A program made the position numbers and the translations under genes. The notes under the pieces were generated by a model. The model made no database searches. It was given only the letters and a program-made list of their open reading frames with translations, and was not told the DNA's origin. 64,000 nucleotides of DNA from JBFMFH01 sp964481395 (lineage in GTDB: Bacteria > Acidobacteriota > Vicinamibacteria > Vicinamibacterales > JAKQTR01). The stretch spans positions 1 to 64,000 of the forward strand of contig CAYZYG010000006.1 in assembly GCA_964481395.1 (NCBI GenBank). Reading direction: 5' to 3'. Position 1 is the first letter of the stretch. Each line of letters starts with the position of its first letter. Below are positions 1 through 6,717 of this stretch, piece by piece.

Positions 1-1437
1 CGCCTCGTCCAGTGTCAGCACGATCGGTTCGAGGTCCTGGCCGATCCGCTGCACACTCGACAGGCTCCGGTATCGCTCCGTCCGCGAGAGCACCAGCACG
101 TTATCCACCGACCCCGACAGGGCCGTCGACCCGAGGACGGCATCGAGGCCTTCCCGGGACTGGTGCGTGGACGCGTGCGTCAGCAGCACGAGCGCCGCGC
201 CGGTGTCCCGGGCGATCGCCAGCAACGGCTCGAGGCGCGTCGTGATCTCGGCGTAGTCGCTGAAGTCCTTCGCGCGGATCAATCGCTGCAGGGTGTCGAC
301 CACGATCAGCGCCGGCCGTTCCGTCTTCGCCAGCGCCGCGAGCTCCGCCAGGAGATCCGCGGGCGCCTGCCCACAGAACACCCGGATCGGTTCGGCCCCC
401 GTCGCGCCCATCCGGCGGAAGTGCCGCCGAATCTCGCCGCGCTTCTCCTCGAGGGCGAGATACCAGGCCGGCCCGTAGTGCGTGCGCCAGCCCAGCCACT
501 CCCGGAGCGACGCGACGGCAAACACTAGGTAACGCGCGAGCGTGCTCTTTCCCGCCTTGGGCCGACCGGCCAGCAGCACCAGCGCCCCGGCCGGAATGCG
601 GCCATCCACCACCCAATCGACCGCCTCGTCGGGCTCCGCCAACAAGTCCGCGAGCGACGTGAGTTCCGCCTTGAAACCGGCGGCCGCCAACCGCGCGGGA
701 TCGAACGGCGGCGCCGCCTTGACGAGCTCGAGGAGCGCGGCCTTGCTCCGCGTCGTGAGCCAATCGCTCACGTCCCCTTTCGCCGGCAGCCCGGGCAGGG
801 ACAGCACTTTAACGAACAGCCCCGCGTCATGACACGACCGCGCAACCTGGCGCGCGTGTGCCTCGCCGGGCGCGTCGTGGTCCGGCAGCACGCACACGCG
901 CCGCACGCCGGCCGCCTGCAACTGCCGCGCGTACTCGTCCCGCCACTTCCCCGCCCCGTGCGGATTCGTCGTGGCCGCCAGGTGCTCCCGCCAGAGCCGG
1001 TCCGCGTCTTTCTCGCCTTCGACCACGAAGACGGCTTCGTGCCCCTGCAAGTCCGGCAGGCGGTAGACGGCGCGCTCTACGCCATTGAGGTCCCACGCCC
1101 AGCCGCCGGCCCCATCCGGCCGCCGCTGGCGGAATCGCTTCCCAGGAAACCGGCACACCTGAAAGAGCAGCGTGCCGTCCGCCGCGCGATAGTCGAAGAT
1201 GGATTCCGGTTCGGTTGCGTCACGCGCCGGGAACAAGTCGCGGAGGCTCAGGCCGAGCCGGTCAACGATCGCCCGCGCCGTGCAGCCGGCGAAACACCGC
1301 AGGAGGATCCGGCCGTCGTCACCGGCACTAACCGAAAGAGAGGCCCGATCATCTTCGTGCGACGGGCACCGCGCCGACCACCCCCGGCCATTCTCCCGGA
1401 CCCCCTCGAGCCGGCGGACGAACTCGCCCGCGGTCAC
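1..1437 (-). CDS. CHC2/TOPRIM primase fused to RecA-like ATPase (C-terminus off the left edge)
   Basis: Predicted bifunctional primase-helicase for replication of a mobile element. 479 codons are visible and the frame stays open to base 1. Domains in order: a CHC2-like zinc site (WSARCPSHEDD from residue 20, CFAGC at 48-52), a TOPRIM domain (VVEGEKDAD, with E140; VLPDHDAPGE, with D186 and D188), and a RecA/DnaB-type ATPase (Walker A GRPKAGKST at 291-299; Walker B LIVVDTLQR with D381). The GTG start at 1437 overlaps the previous stop as GTGA, which implies translational coupling. This zinc finger-TOPRIM-ATPase order is known from phage and plasmid primase-helicases such as T7 gp4-like and RepA-like proteins. 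That it belongs to an integrated element is inferred from its neighbours. Confidence 0.8.
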   Translation of the reverse strand, partial: MTAGEFVRRLEGVRENGRGWSARCPSHEDDRASLSVSAGDDGRILLRCFAGCTARAIVDRLGLSLRDLFPARDATEPESIFDYRAADGTLLFQVCRFPGKRFRQRRPDGAGGWAWDLNGVERAVYRLPDLQGHEAVFVVEGEKDADRLWREHLAATTNPHGAGKWRDEYARQLQAAGVRRVCVLPDHDAPGEAHARQVARSCHDAGLFVKVLSLPGLPAKGDVSDWLTTRSKAALLELVKAAPPFDPARLAAAGFKAELTSLADLLAEPDEAVDWVVDGRIPAGALVLLAGRPKAGKSTLARYLVFAVASLREWLGWRTHYGPAWYLALEEKRGEIRRHFRRMGATGAEPIRVFCGQAPADLLAELAALAKTERPALIVVDTLQRLIRAKDFSDYAEITTRLEPLLAIARDTGAALVLLTHASTHQSREGLDAVLGSTALSGSVDNVLVLSRTERYRSLSSVQRIGQDLEPIVLTLDEA

Positions 1438-1679
1438 GCCGGCCCCCGCTCGAGCAGCCGGCGGATCAAGGTGCGTTGTGCGCGCGCCAGCGTGATCAAT
1501 TCGATTGTCCTGTCAACCAGCGCCGCGGCGCCGTGCCAGGGCAGGTCCGGCGTCGGGCTCGACACGGGCAGGATGCGCTCGAGATCGCGGACGCACTCGG
1601 TCAGGGCCACCCCGAGGTCCGCCGCGGAGGAGTCGAGCGCGTCGACGGCCGGAGGGTAGACGAGCACGGGCGCGCTCAT
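1434..1679 (-). CDS. small hypothetical protein of the primase module
   Basis: An 81-residue protein with no recognised domain. The C-terminal half is predicted helical and basic (TIELITLARAQRTLIRRLLE). It starts at ATG 1679 inside the stop of the upstream gene (ATGA) and ends in the GTGA overlap with the primase-helicase, so it is the middle cistron of a tightly coupled operon. The overlaps on both sides are the main evidence that this frame is real. It may be an accessory replication factor, but this is a guess from position only. Confidence 0.6.
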   Translation of the reverse strand: MSAPVLVYPPAVDALDSSAADLGVALTECVRDLERILPVSSPTPDLPWHGAAALVDRTIELITLARAQRTLIRRLLERGPA

Positions 1680-1987
1680 GCTGCCTGCCCCTTCCGGCCC
1701 GCGGCTGGCCGCTGACCGCGGACCGCCGGCGCGTCCTCCCCCCCGGCCGCCCGAGCCGACTGGGGACAAGTCCCCAGTTGCCAGCCCGCGAGATGGCCCG
1801 CCGTTCGCCGGCGTTCCGCGAGTTCTTCGGGGTGCGGGCAAACTTCGACGCGCTGCGCCGGCAGACCGAGCCGGGTCACACGAGCCCCCGACGCCGCGTC
1901 CTTCCGGAGTTCCGCGACGATCCACGCCGCCAGGTGATGCGCCAGCGCGGCATCGAGCTCGGCGCGTGTCGTAGGCTGAGGGCCCAT
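1676..1987 (-). CDS. hypothetical protein of the primase module
   Basis: A 103-residue protein, not recognised. Its N-terminal 35 residues look like a short helical region (ELDAALAHHLAAWIVAELRK). The rest is Pro/Arg/Gly-rich and probably disordered. It lies 12 bp downstream of the HTH gene, and its TGA overlaps the ATG of the next gene by 4 bp. The context (HTH protein, small proteins, primase) suggests a DNA-metabolism role. The sequence gives no direct support for a specific function. Confidence 0.55.
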   Translation of the reverse strand: MGPQPTTRAELDAALAHHLAAWIVAELRKDAASGARVTRLGLPAQRVEVCPHPEELAERRRTAGHLAGWQLGTCPQSARAAGGEDAPAVRGQRPAAGRKGQAA

Positions 1988-1999
1988 CGTCGGGCCCCG

Positions 2000-2206
2000 C
2001 TACTCCGCTGCGGAGGATCGCCGCGCCAGACGTTCCTGGCGGAGTCGCTCGAGGCCATCCTTTCGGATCAAAATCAGGCCCGAGTCGAGCCGCACGGCGG
2101 GCAGTACCCCGCGCGCGACCAGTTGGCGGACGTAGCTCTCGCTGACCTCGAGGTCACGAGCCGCCGGAGAGGTCGTGGTGAATTCGAGAGTGTGTTGCTC
2201 GCTCAT
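2000..2206 (-). CDS. small HTH (excisionase/MerR-like) DNA-binding protein
   Basis: A 68-residue protein with an excisionase/HTH_17-type helix-turn-helix: AARDLEVSESYVRQLVARG forms the two helices, and VRLDSGLILIRKDGLERL looks like the beta-wing. Such proteins act as recombination directionality factors or small regulators on integrative elements. The start was taken at ATG 2206 rather than the upstream in-frame GTG/ATG codons because the HTH family fold begins there. It heads the operon that ends in the primase-helicase. An 8-bp-arm palindrome sits exactly on its start codon, so autoregulation is possible. No integrase is visible in the window; it may lie to the left. Confidence 0.72.
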   Translation of the reverse strand: MSEQHTLEFTTTSPAARDLEVSESYVRQLVARGVLPAVRLDSGLILIRKDGLERLRQERLARRSSAAE

Positions 2207-2221
2207 CTTGTAGACAAGATG
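2204..2221. promoter_or_regulatory. perfect 8-bp inverted repeat over the HTH start codon
   Basis: CATCTTGT-AG-ACAAGATG is a perfect inverted repeat with a 2-bp spacer. One arm contains the ATG of the HTH gene (bases 2206-2204 on the minus strand). As DNA it has the size and symmetry of a dimer operator. As RNA it could sequester the start codon. The function is inferred from position. Confidence 0.55.
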
Positions 2222-2272
2222 AGGCCTGCAGTAGTCAGCAACAATGACCAAAGAAACAGCGCGGTTGTTTTC

Positions 2273-2863
2273 CTAGCGAGGCGTAAGGGCTCTCTCGAAT
2301 CTGACAGTCAAACCAGCGCGAAAAGCCGCGTCTAGATCGACGCCACCGAAACAGCGGTGTGGAAACAGCGGATAGTAACGCAGGGGATCGATCAGCAGCC
2401 TCACTGAAGTTCGAGCATGCGCGGCCTTCAACGCTTTCACCGACGACAAGCAGGAGTCGCCCGCCTTCAAGATGCTCAACGCAGCCGCCCATGGTCGACG
2501 CCGCAATCCCGGTTCCCGGCGGCAGAACTCCACACACGCAAACCGCACATAGTCCCGGAGGTCGTCCAGGCGTCGAGCCGGACTGGAGGCGTGTCTTCCG
2601 CGACGCGCGGGGCCTGAGCGCGGCCGCACAAGCTGAACGGCAGCGTCAAGAATCCATGCGGGAATGTCGAGTTCAATACCTTCTGCCTTCGCCCCTTGAA
2701 GTAAGCCGATTGCGTGGACGAGCGCGTCAGGGACGCCCGCCGCAAAGGCCCTTTCGCAACACAACAGTTCACGAACGAGCGTGGCAAGCACCAGATCGTC
2801 ATGAAAGGCCGCGCCACCAGCGGTAACAACAGTGAGCGGCCCTACCTGCTGAACGCGTGCCAT
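2273..2863 (-). CDS. hypothetical protein, accessory region
   Basis: A 196-residue protein of unknown function. The start at ATG 2863 has a good ribosome binding site (GGGAGG about 7 nt upstream). The protein is largely helical with scattered cysteines (LLCCERAF, FACVEFCRREPG, GDSCLSS) that do not form a clear zinc motif. Its codon use is less strongly G/C-ending than that of the housekeeping genes to the right, consistent with accessory DNA. It lies upstream of the HTH/primase module on the same strand with a gap of about 65 bp, so it may belong to the same element. Confidence 0.5.
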   Translation of the reverse strand: MARVQQVGPLTVVTAGGAAFHDDLVLATLVRELLCCERAFAAGVPDALVHAIGLLQGAKAEGIELDIPAWILDAAVQLVRPRSGPARRGRHASSPARRLDDLRDYVRFACVEFCRREPGLRRRPWAAALSILKAGDSCLSSVKALKAAHARTSVRLLIDPLRYYPLFPHRCFGGVDLDAAFRAGLTVRFERALTPR

Positions 2864-3072
2864 GACCGACCTCCCTCGTCAGTCATCCCGGCGAAAGATG
2901 ATCGGCGGCAGGCGCCGGGAAAGCGCCGTTCGGGAGCGACCCTAGCCGCCGAACTTCAGACTCACGCTATCACGACCTCACGCCGCCGTCAGGGTCAGCC
3001 GTTTCACGAGATGCCAACAGGTCTCGGTTCCCCTCGGGGACGCCAGCCTTCAACCTCGGCTTGCCACTCCCC

Positions 3073-3154
3073 CGGTTGAGCTACGGCTGGCAAGCCAGTT
3101 GGCCGTTCGGCCACCGCCGGGCACGTTTCTGCCTGCGGTTGAGCTACGGCTGGC
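3073..3154. repeat. duplicated 19-bp motif in a gene-free stretch
   Basis: CGGTTGAGCTACGGCTGGC occurs at 3073-3091 and 3136-3154, and the following 13 bp of each copy are also similar (AAGCCAGTTGGCC versus CGGCCAGCTGACC). The rest of 2864-3262 holds no gene I can support, so this gap separates the mobile-type module from the chromosomal genes to the right. The duplication could be an element boundary or a dispersed family repeat. Confidence 0.6.
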
Positions 3155-3262
3155 CGGCCAGCTGACCCCTTCCCTTCCACTTCGGATAACAACCACGCTC
3201 GAAAGCTGTCACCAGCCGCTGCCAGGTTGCATCCCTGAGATGAGAAGCGTGGGGCCTGGACG

Positions 3263-3727
3263 ATGACGACAACGACGACGCCGGCGGCGACCCTGATCAC
3301 CTGCCCTTCCTGCGGGGCCAAGAACCGAGTTGCTCCGGACCAGCGGCGCCGACAAGGCACCGTGGTCTGCGGGAGGTGCAAGACGCCCCTCCCGGAGCCG
3401 GCGGCAAGCGCGCATCCGGTGGTGGTCTCCGATGCGACGTTCGCGGCCGAGGTCGAGCACTCCCCCCTGCCGGTCCTCCTCGATCTGTGGGCTCCGTGGT
3501 GCGGGCCCTGTCGAACGATTGCTCCGGTCATCGAGCAACTCGCAGGTGACTTGGCGGGCCGAGTCAAGGTGGCCAAGCTCAACGTCGATGAGAACCCTCG
3601 CACGGCTGCCCGGTACGGCGTGCAGAGCATCCCAACGCTGCTCGTCCTGAAGCACGGGCAGGTCGTGGACACGCTGGTTGGCGCCCAGCCGAAACAGGCC
3701 ATTCTGGCCCGCCTCGCGCGGCTCTGA
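3263..3727 (+). CDS. trxC: thioredoxin with N-terminal zinc ribbon (TrxC type)
   Basis: A cytoplasmic thiol-disulfide reductant of the thioredoxin 2 family, 154 residues. The N-terminus carries a zinc ribbon with CPSC (C14, C17) and CGRC (C36, C39). The thioredoxin domain follows, with the active site WAPWCGPC (C80, C83) and a cis-Pro in SIPTLLV. E. coli Trx2 has the same plan and is redox-sensitive through its zinc site. No signal peptide is present. It stands alone on the plus strand with repeat-rich gaps on both sides. Confidence 0.92.
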   Translation: MTTTTTPAATLITCPSCGAKNRVAPDQRRRQGTVVCGRCKTPLPEPAASAHPVVVSDATFAAEVEHSPLPVLLDLWAPWCGPCRTIAPVIEQLAGDLAGRVKVAKLNVDENPRTAARYGVQSIPTLLVLKHGQVVDTLVGAQPKQAILARLARL

Positions 3728-3837
3728 TCCCCGCGGGAGCGTCCTTCCGGGGCCGCGCCCCTCGACTCTTCGACACACTCAGGGTCGTCCCGAGCCTGGC
3801 CGGGGGACGACACAGCTCAGGGCGCCCCGAGTTCAGC

Positions 3838-3930
3838 CAGGGGGGCGCAGCGGAATCGGGAATCCCGCCTGGATTCCCGCCTCCGCTCTTCGAGGTACGG
3901 CCCGGCAGGCCCGCCTCCGCGGGAATGACG
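3838..3930. repeat. dispersed REP-like element, copy 1
   Basis: Contains TGGATTCCCGCCTCCGC and CGCCTCCGCGGGAATGACG, matching the copies at 27025-27092, 37301-37368 and 56005-56060. It lies between thioredoxin and the sulfatase-like gene. Confidence 0.6.
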
Positions 3931-3949
3931 GCAGCGCAACACAACCGAT

Positions 3950-3977
3950 CCCTGGTCCCAGGTCCCCGGCCCCTGCA
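3950..3977. repeat. 7-bp period tandem repeat
   Basis: Four units: CCCTGGT, CCCAGGT, CCCCGGC, CCCTGCA. Part of the window-wide heptamer family described in the findings. Confidence 0.6.
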
Positions 3978-4039
3978 AGATCCCGTGAGTTGACCTCCCG
4001 CCGCTCCGTCGTTCACGATGGGACATCGGACGAGGACAC

Positions 4040-6520
4040 GTGGCCAAACACCAGCGCAAGGACGCCGACCGCACCCGCACGCACGCACAACCTGGAACTC
4101 CTCCGCCGGCCATCCGGCTCGACGCTCCAGTCCCGGCGCGCGCATCGGAACCGCTGCACCGACCCAGGCGTCTCTCTCGTGCGGCGTGGATGGCCATCTC
4201 CGGCGTTGTCGTCGCGGCCGCGGCTGGCGGCGCCTGGTACCTGCTGAGGCCAGCCCCGCAGACGGCTGGGGGCATCGATTTGGGCGCGCTCCCCGCCGGC
4301 GTGACGCGCGATGCCTTGAACGTGGTGGTGATCACACTCGACACCACGCGCGCCGATCACATCGGGGCCTACGGCGCGACCGACGTGAAGACGCCCGTGC
4401 TCGACCGGCTCGCCGGCGAAGGCACGCTCTTCGAGCACGCGATGTCGAGCGCACCGCTGACGCTGCCGGCGCACGCCAGCATGTTCACGGGTCGGTTCCC
4501 GCCCGAACACGGCGTGCGCGACAATGGCGGCTTCTTCCTGGCCCCCGACCAGGTCACCCTCGCGGAGATGTTCAAAGAGCGCGGGTTCGCGACGGGCGGC
4601 TTCGTCGCAGCGTTCGTGCTCGATCGTAAGTGGGGCATCAGCCAGGGGTTCGACGAGTATTTCGACGACTTCGATATCTCGGAACGCCGCGGTCGCTCCA
4701 TGGGGAACATCCAGCGGCCGGGAAACGAAGTGCTGGACAAGGCGCTTCCCTGGATCGACACGGTGAAGCACTCGCGGTTCTTCGCCTGGATTCACCTGTA
4801 CGACCCCCATACGCCCTACGATCCACCGGAGCCCTACAAGACGGAGTACGCCGGCCATCCGTACAAGGGCGAGATCGCCTTCACCGACGCCCTCGTCGGA
4901 CGTGTGGTCGATTTCCTCGAGCAGCGCGGACTGCTCGAACGGACCGTCATCGCCATCCTGGGCGACCATGGCGAGAGCCTGGGCGACCACGGCGAGGAGA
5001 CGCATGGTTTCTTCATCTACGAGCCGGCCACCCACGTGCCGTTCATCGTCCGGGCCCCCTTCACCAACACGGGCGCCCGACGAGTGGCCGATCCGGTTCG
5101 CATCATCGACCTGACCCCGACGGTCCTCGACCTCGCTGGCCTGCCGGTCCCGAACGGCATGTCCGCCAGGAGCCTCGTTCCCCTGATGACGGGGGAGGTG
5201 GCCGAGATGGGGCTCGAGGGCTACGCCGAGGCGATGTATCCCCTCCATCATTTTGGCTGGAGCGATCTGCGCGCCTTGAGGTCAGGCCGATACAAGCTCA
5301 TCGACGCCCCACGCCCGGAGTTGTTCGACATCGAACGGGACCCGAAGGAGACGACCGACATCTTCGCTGAGCGCCGTGCCGTGGGCGAGGGCATGGTGGC
5401 CCGGCTCCGGGAGATCGAACAGGCCTTCGAACAGGCCCCCACCTCCCAGCCCGAGGGCGACGTGGATCCCGAGGTACGGGCCCGTCTCGCGGCGCTGGGG
5501 TACGTCGGGTCCTTCGTGGCGAACGCCAACGATCCCCGGACGAATCGGGCCGATCCCAAAGACAAGATCGAGGTGTTCAACCTGATGGGGGCTGCCCGTG
5601 ACATCTCGCGGCAGGACGGGGGCTTTTCCAAGGCCGTCGCGATGCTGACGAGGGTCGTCACCGCCGATCCGCAGGTCATCGACGCGTGGTTCACCCTGGG
5701 CAACCTGTACTTCAGGGAGGGCCAGTATCGCGAGTCGATCGAGCACTTCAGGAAGAGCCTCGAGCTCAAGCCGGATCACGACCTGGCGGTCATCAACCTG
5801 GCCCACGCCTACCGCCGTCTGGGAGACGATGCGGCGGCGATGGCGGGATACGACCGATACCTCCAGCTCGACCCGCAGGATGCGTACGTGCGTTACCAGC
5901 TGGGCGAGATCTTCCTCGACCAGGGCAGGCTCGACCGCGCCGAACAGGTCTTCCAGCAGGCGCTCGACATCGATCCCAGGGTCGCGTCGGCGAAGAACGC
6001 GCTCGGCGTGATCGCCCACCAGCGCGGCGACTACGTGACCGCCGAGAAGCTCATCCGCGAGGCGATCGGCATCAAGCCGGACGTGAAGCTGGCGCGCTAC
6101 AACCTGGCGCTCATGGCCGAGGAACGCGGCTACCTCCAGACGGCCGAGCGCGAATACCTCGAGGAACTGAAGCTCCATCCCGACAGCTACAGGGCTGCCT
6201 TCAACCTCTCGCGTCTGTACGAGCGGACGGGTCAGCACGCGCTGCGGATCGACGCGCTGAAGCAGTCGATCGACGGAAACCCTGAATTCGCCGAGGGCCA
6301 CATCTACCTGGCCAAGGCCTACCTGGAGAACCAGATCCACCTGGATGAGGCGGTGGATCTCGCCAAGAAGGGGCTCGGCCTCAAGCCGGATCGGGAGGTG
6401 GCGCCGCTCGGACACTACATCCTGGCGGACATCTACAACCGGCAAGGACGCCGGGCGGCGGCGGCGGAGGAAGTGGCCAAGGGCCGGGCGCTTGAGGCGC
6501 GTGGCCGCCGCGGGCGTTGA
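4040..6520 (+). CDS. membrane-anchored sulfatase-like hydrolase with C-terminal TPR repeats
   Basis: An alkaline-phosphatase-superfamily (sulfatase fold) protein of 826 residues starting at GTG 4040. A single membrane segment (about residues 50-69) anchors it with the catalytic domain outside. Metal ligands fit the sulfatase family: D101 in ITLDTTRADH, D309-H310 in LGDHGES, H322 in ETHGFF. The nucleophile motif reads TLPAH (141-145) where sulfatases have C/S-x-P-x-R, so Thr141 replaces the formylglycine precursor. Thr is used by phosphoglycerol and phosphoethanolamine transferases. From about residue 520 to 810 there are roughly six to eight TPR units. Substrate unknown; a phosphodiesterase or transferase role is as likely as sulfatase. 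Confidence 0.8.
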   Translation: MAKHQRKDADRTRTHAQPGTPPPAIRLDAPVPARASEPLHRPRRLSRAAWMAISGVVVAAAAGGAWYLLRPAPQTAGGIDLGALPAGVTRDALNVVVITLDTTRADHIGAYGATDVKTPVLDRLAGEGTLFEHAMSSAPLTLPAHASMFTGRFPPEHGVRDNGGFFLAPDQVTLAEMFKERGFATGGFVAAFVLDRKWGISQGFDEYFDDFDISERRGRSMGNIQRPGNEVLDKALPWIDTVKHSRFFAWIHLYDPHTPYDPPEPYKTEYAGHPYKGEIAFTDALVGRVVDFLEQRGLLERTVIAILGDHGESLGDHGEETHGFFIYEPATHVPFIVRAPFTNTGARRVADPVRIIDLTPTVLDLAGLPVPNGMSARSLVPLMTGEVAEMGLEGYAEAMYPLHHFGWSDLRALRSGRYKLIDAPRPELFDIERDPKETTDIFAERRAVGEGMVARLREIEQAFEQAPTSQPEGDVDPEVRARLAALGYVGSFVANANDPRTNRADPKDKIEVFNLMGAARDISRQDGGFSKAVAMLTRVVTADPQVIDAWFTLGNLYFREGQYRESIEHFRKSLELKPDHDLAVINLAHAYRRLGDDAAAMAGYDRYLQLDPQDAYVRYQLGEIFLDQGRLDRAEQVFQQALDIDPRVASAKNALGVIAHQRGDYVTAEKLIREAIGIKPDVKLARYNLALMAEERGYLQTAEREYLEELKLHPDSYRAAFNLSRLYERTGQHALRIDALKQSIDGNPEFAEGHIYLAKAYLENQIHLDEAVDLAKKGLGLKPDREVAPLGHYILADIYNRQGRRAAAAEEVAKGRALEARGRRGR

Positions 6521-6577
6521 ACACCGCCCCGGACGCTGACGGCCCCGGGCTCCACATCGATGCGCAGCGCGACGAAT

Positions 6578-6631
6578 GGGGACCGGGAACATCCATATCC
6601 GGCCCCCGGTCCCCGATCCCCGGCCCCTGAC
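6578..6631. repeat. hairpin made of 7-bp period repeats between convergent genes
   Basis: GGGGACCGGG (6578-6587) pairs perfectly with CCCGGTCCCC (6605-6614). The right arm is part of the heptamer run CCCCGGT, CCCCGAT, CCCCGGC, CCCTGAC. It lies between the stop codons of the sulfatase-like gene and the TonB receptor, so it may end transcription from both sides. There is no T-run. Confidence 0.55.
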
Positions 6632-6717
6632 TGAAACAGCCCGGGAAGCCGCGATGGCCTCCCGGGCTGGCGTATGCAACGGCGGCCGTGGCCGCCGAAG
6701 GCGTCACGCGCGTCGGT

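Noticed and set aside
6521..6717. Classical rho-independent terminator
   Set aside because: A strong hairpin exists but there is no T-run; listed as a repeat hairpin only.
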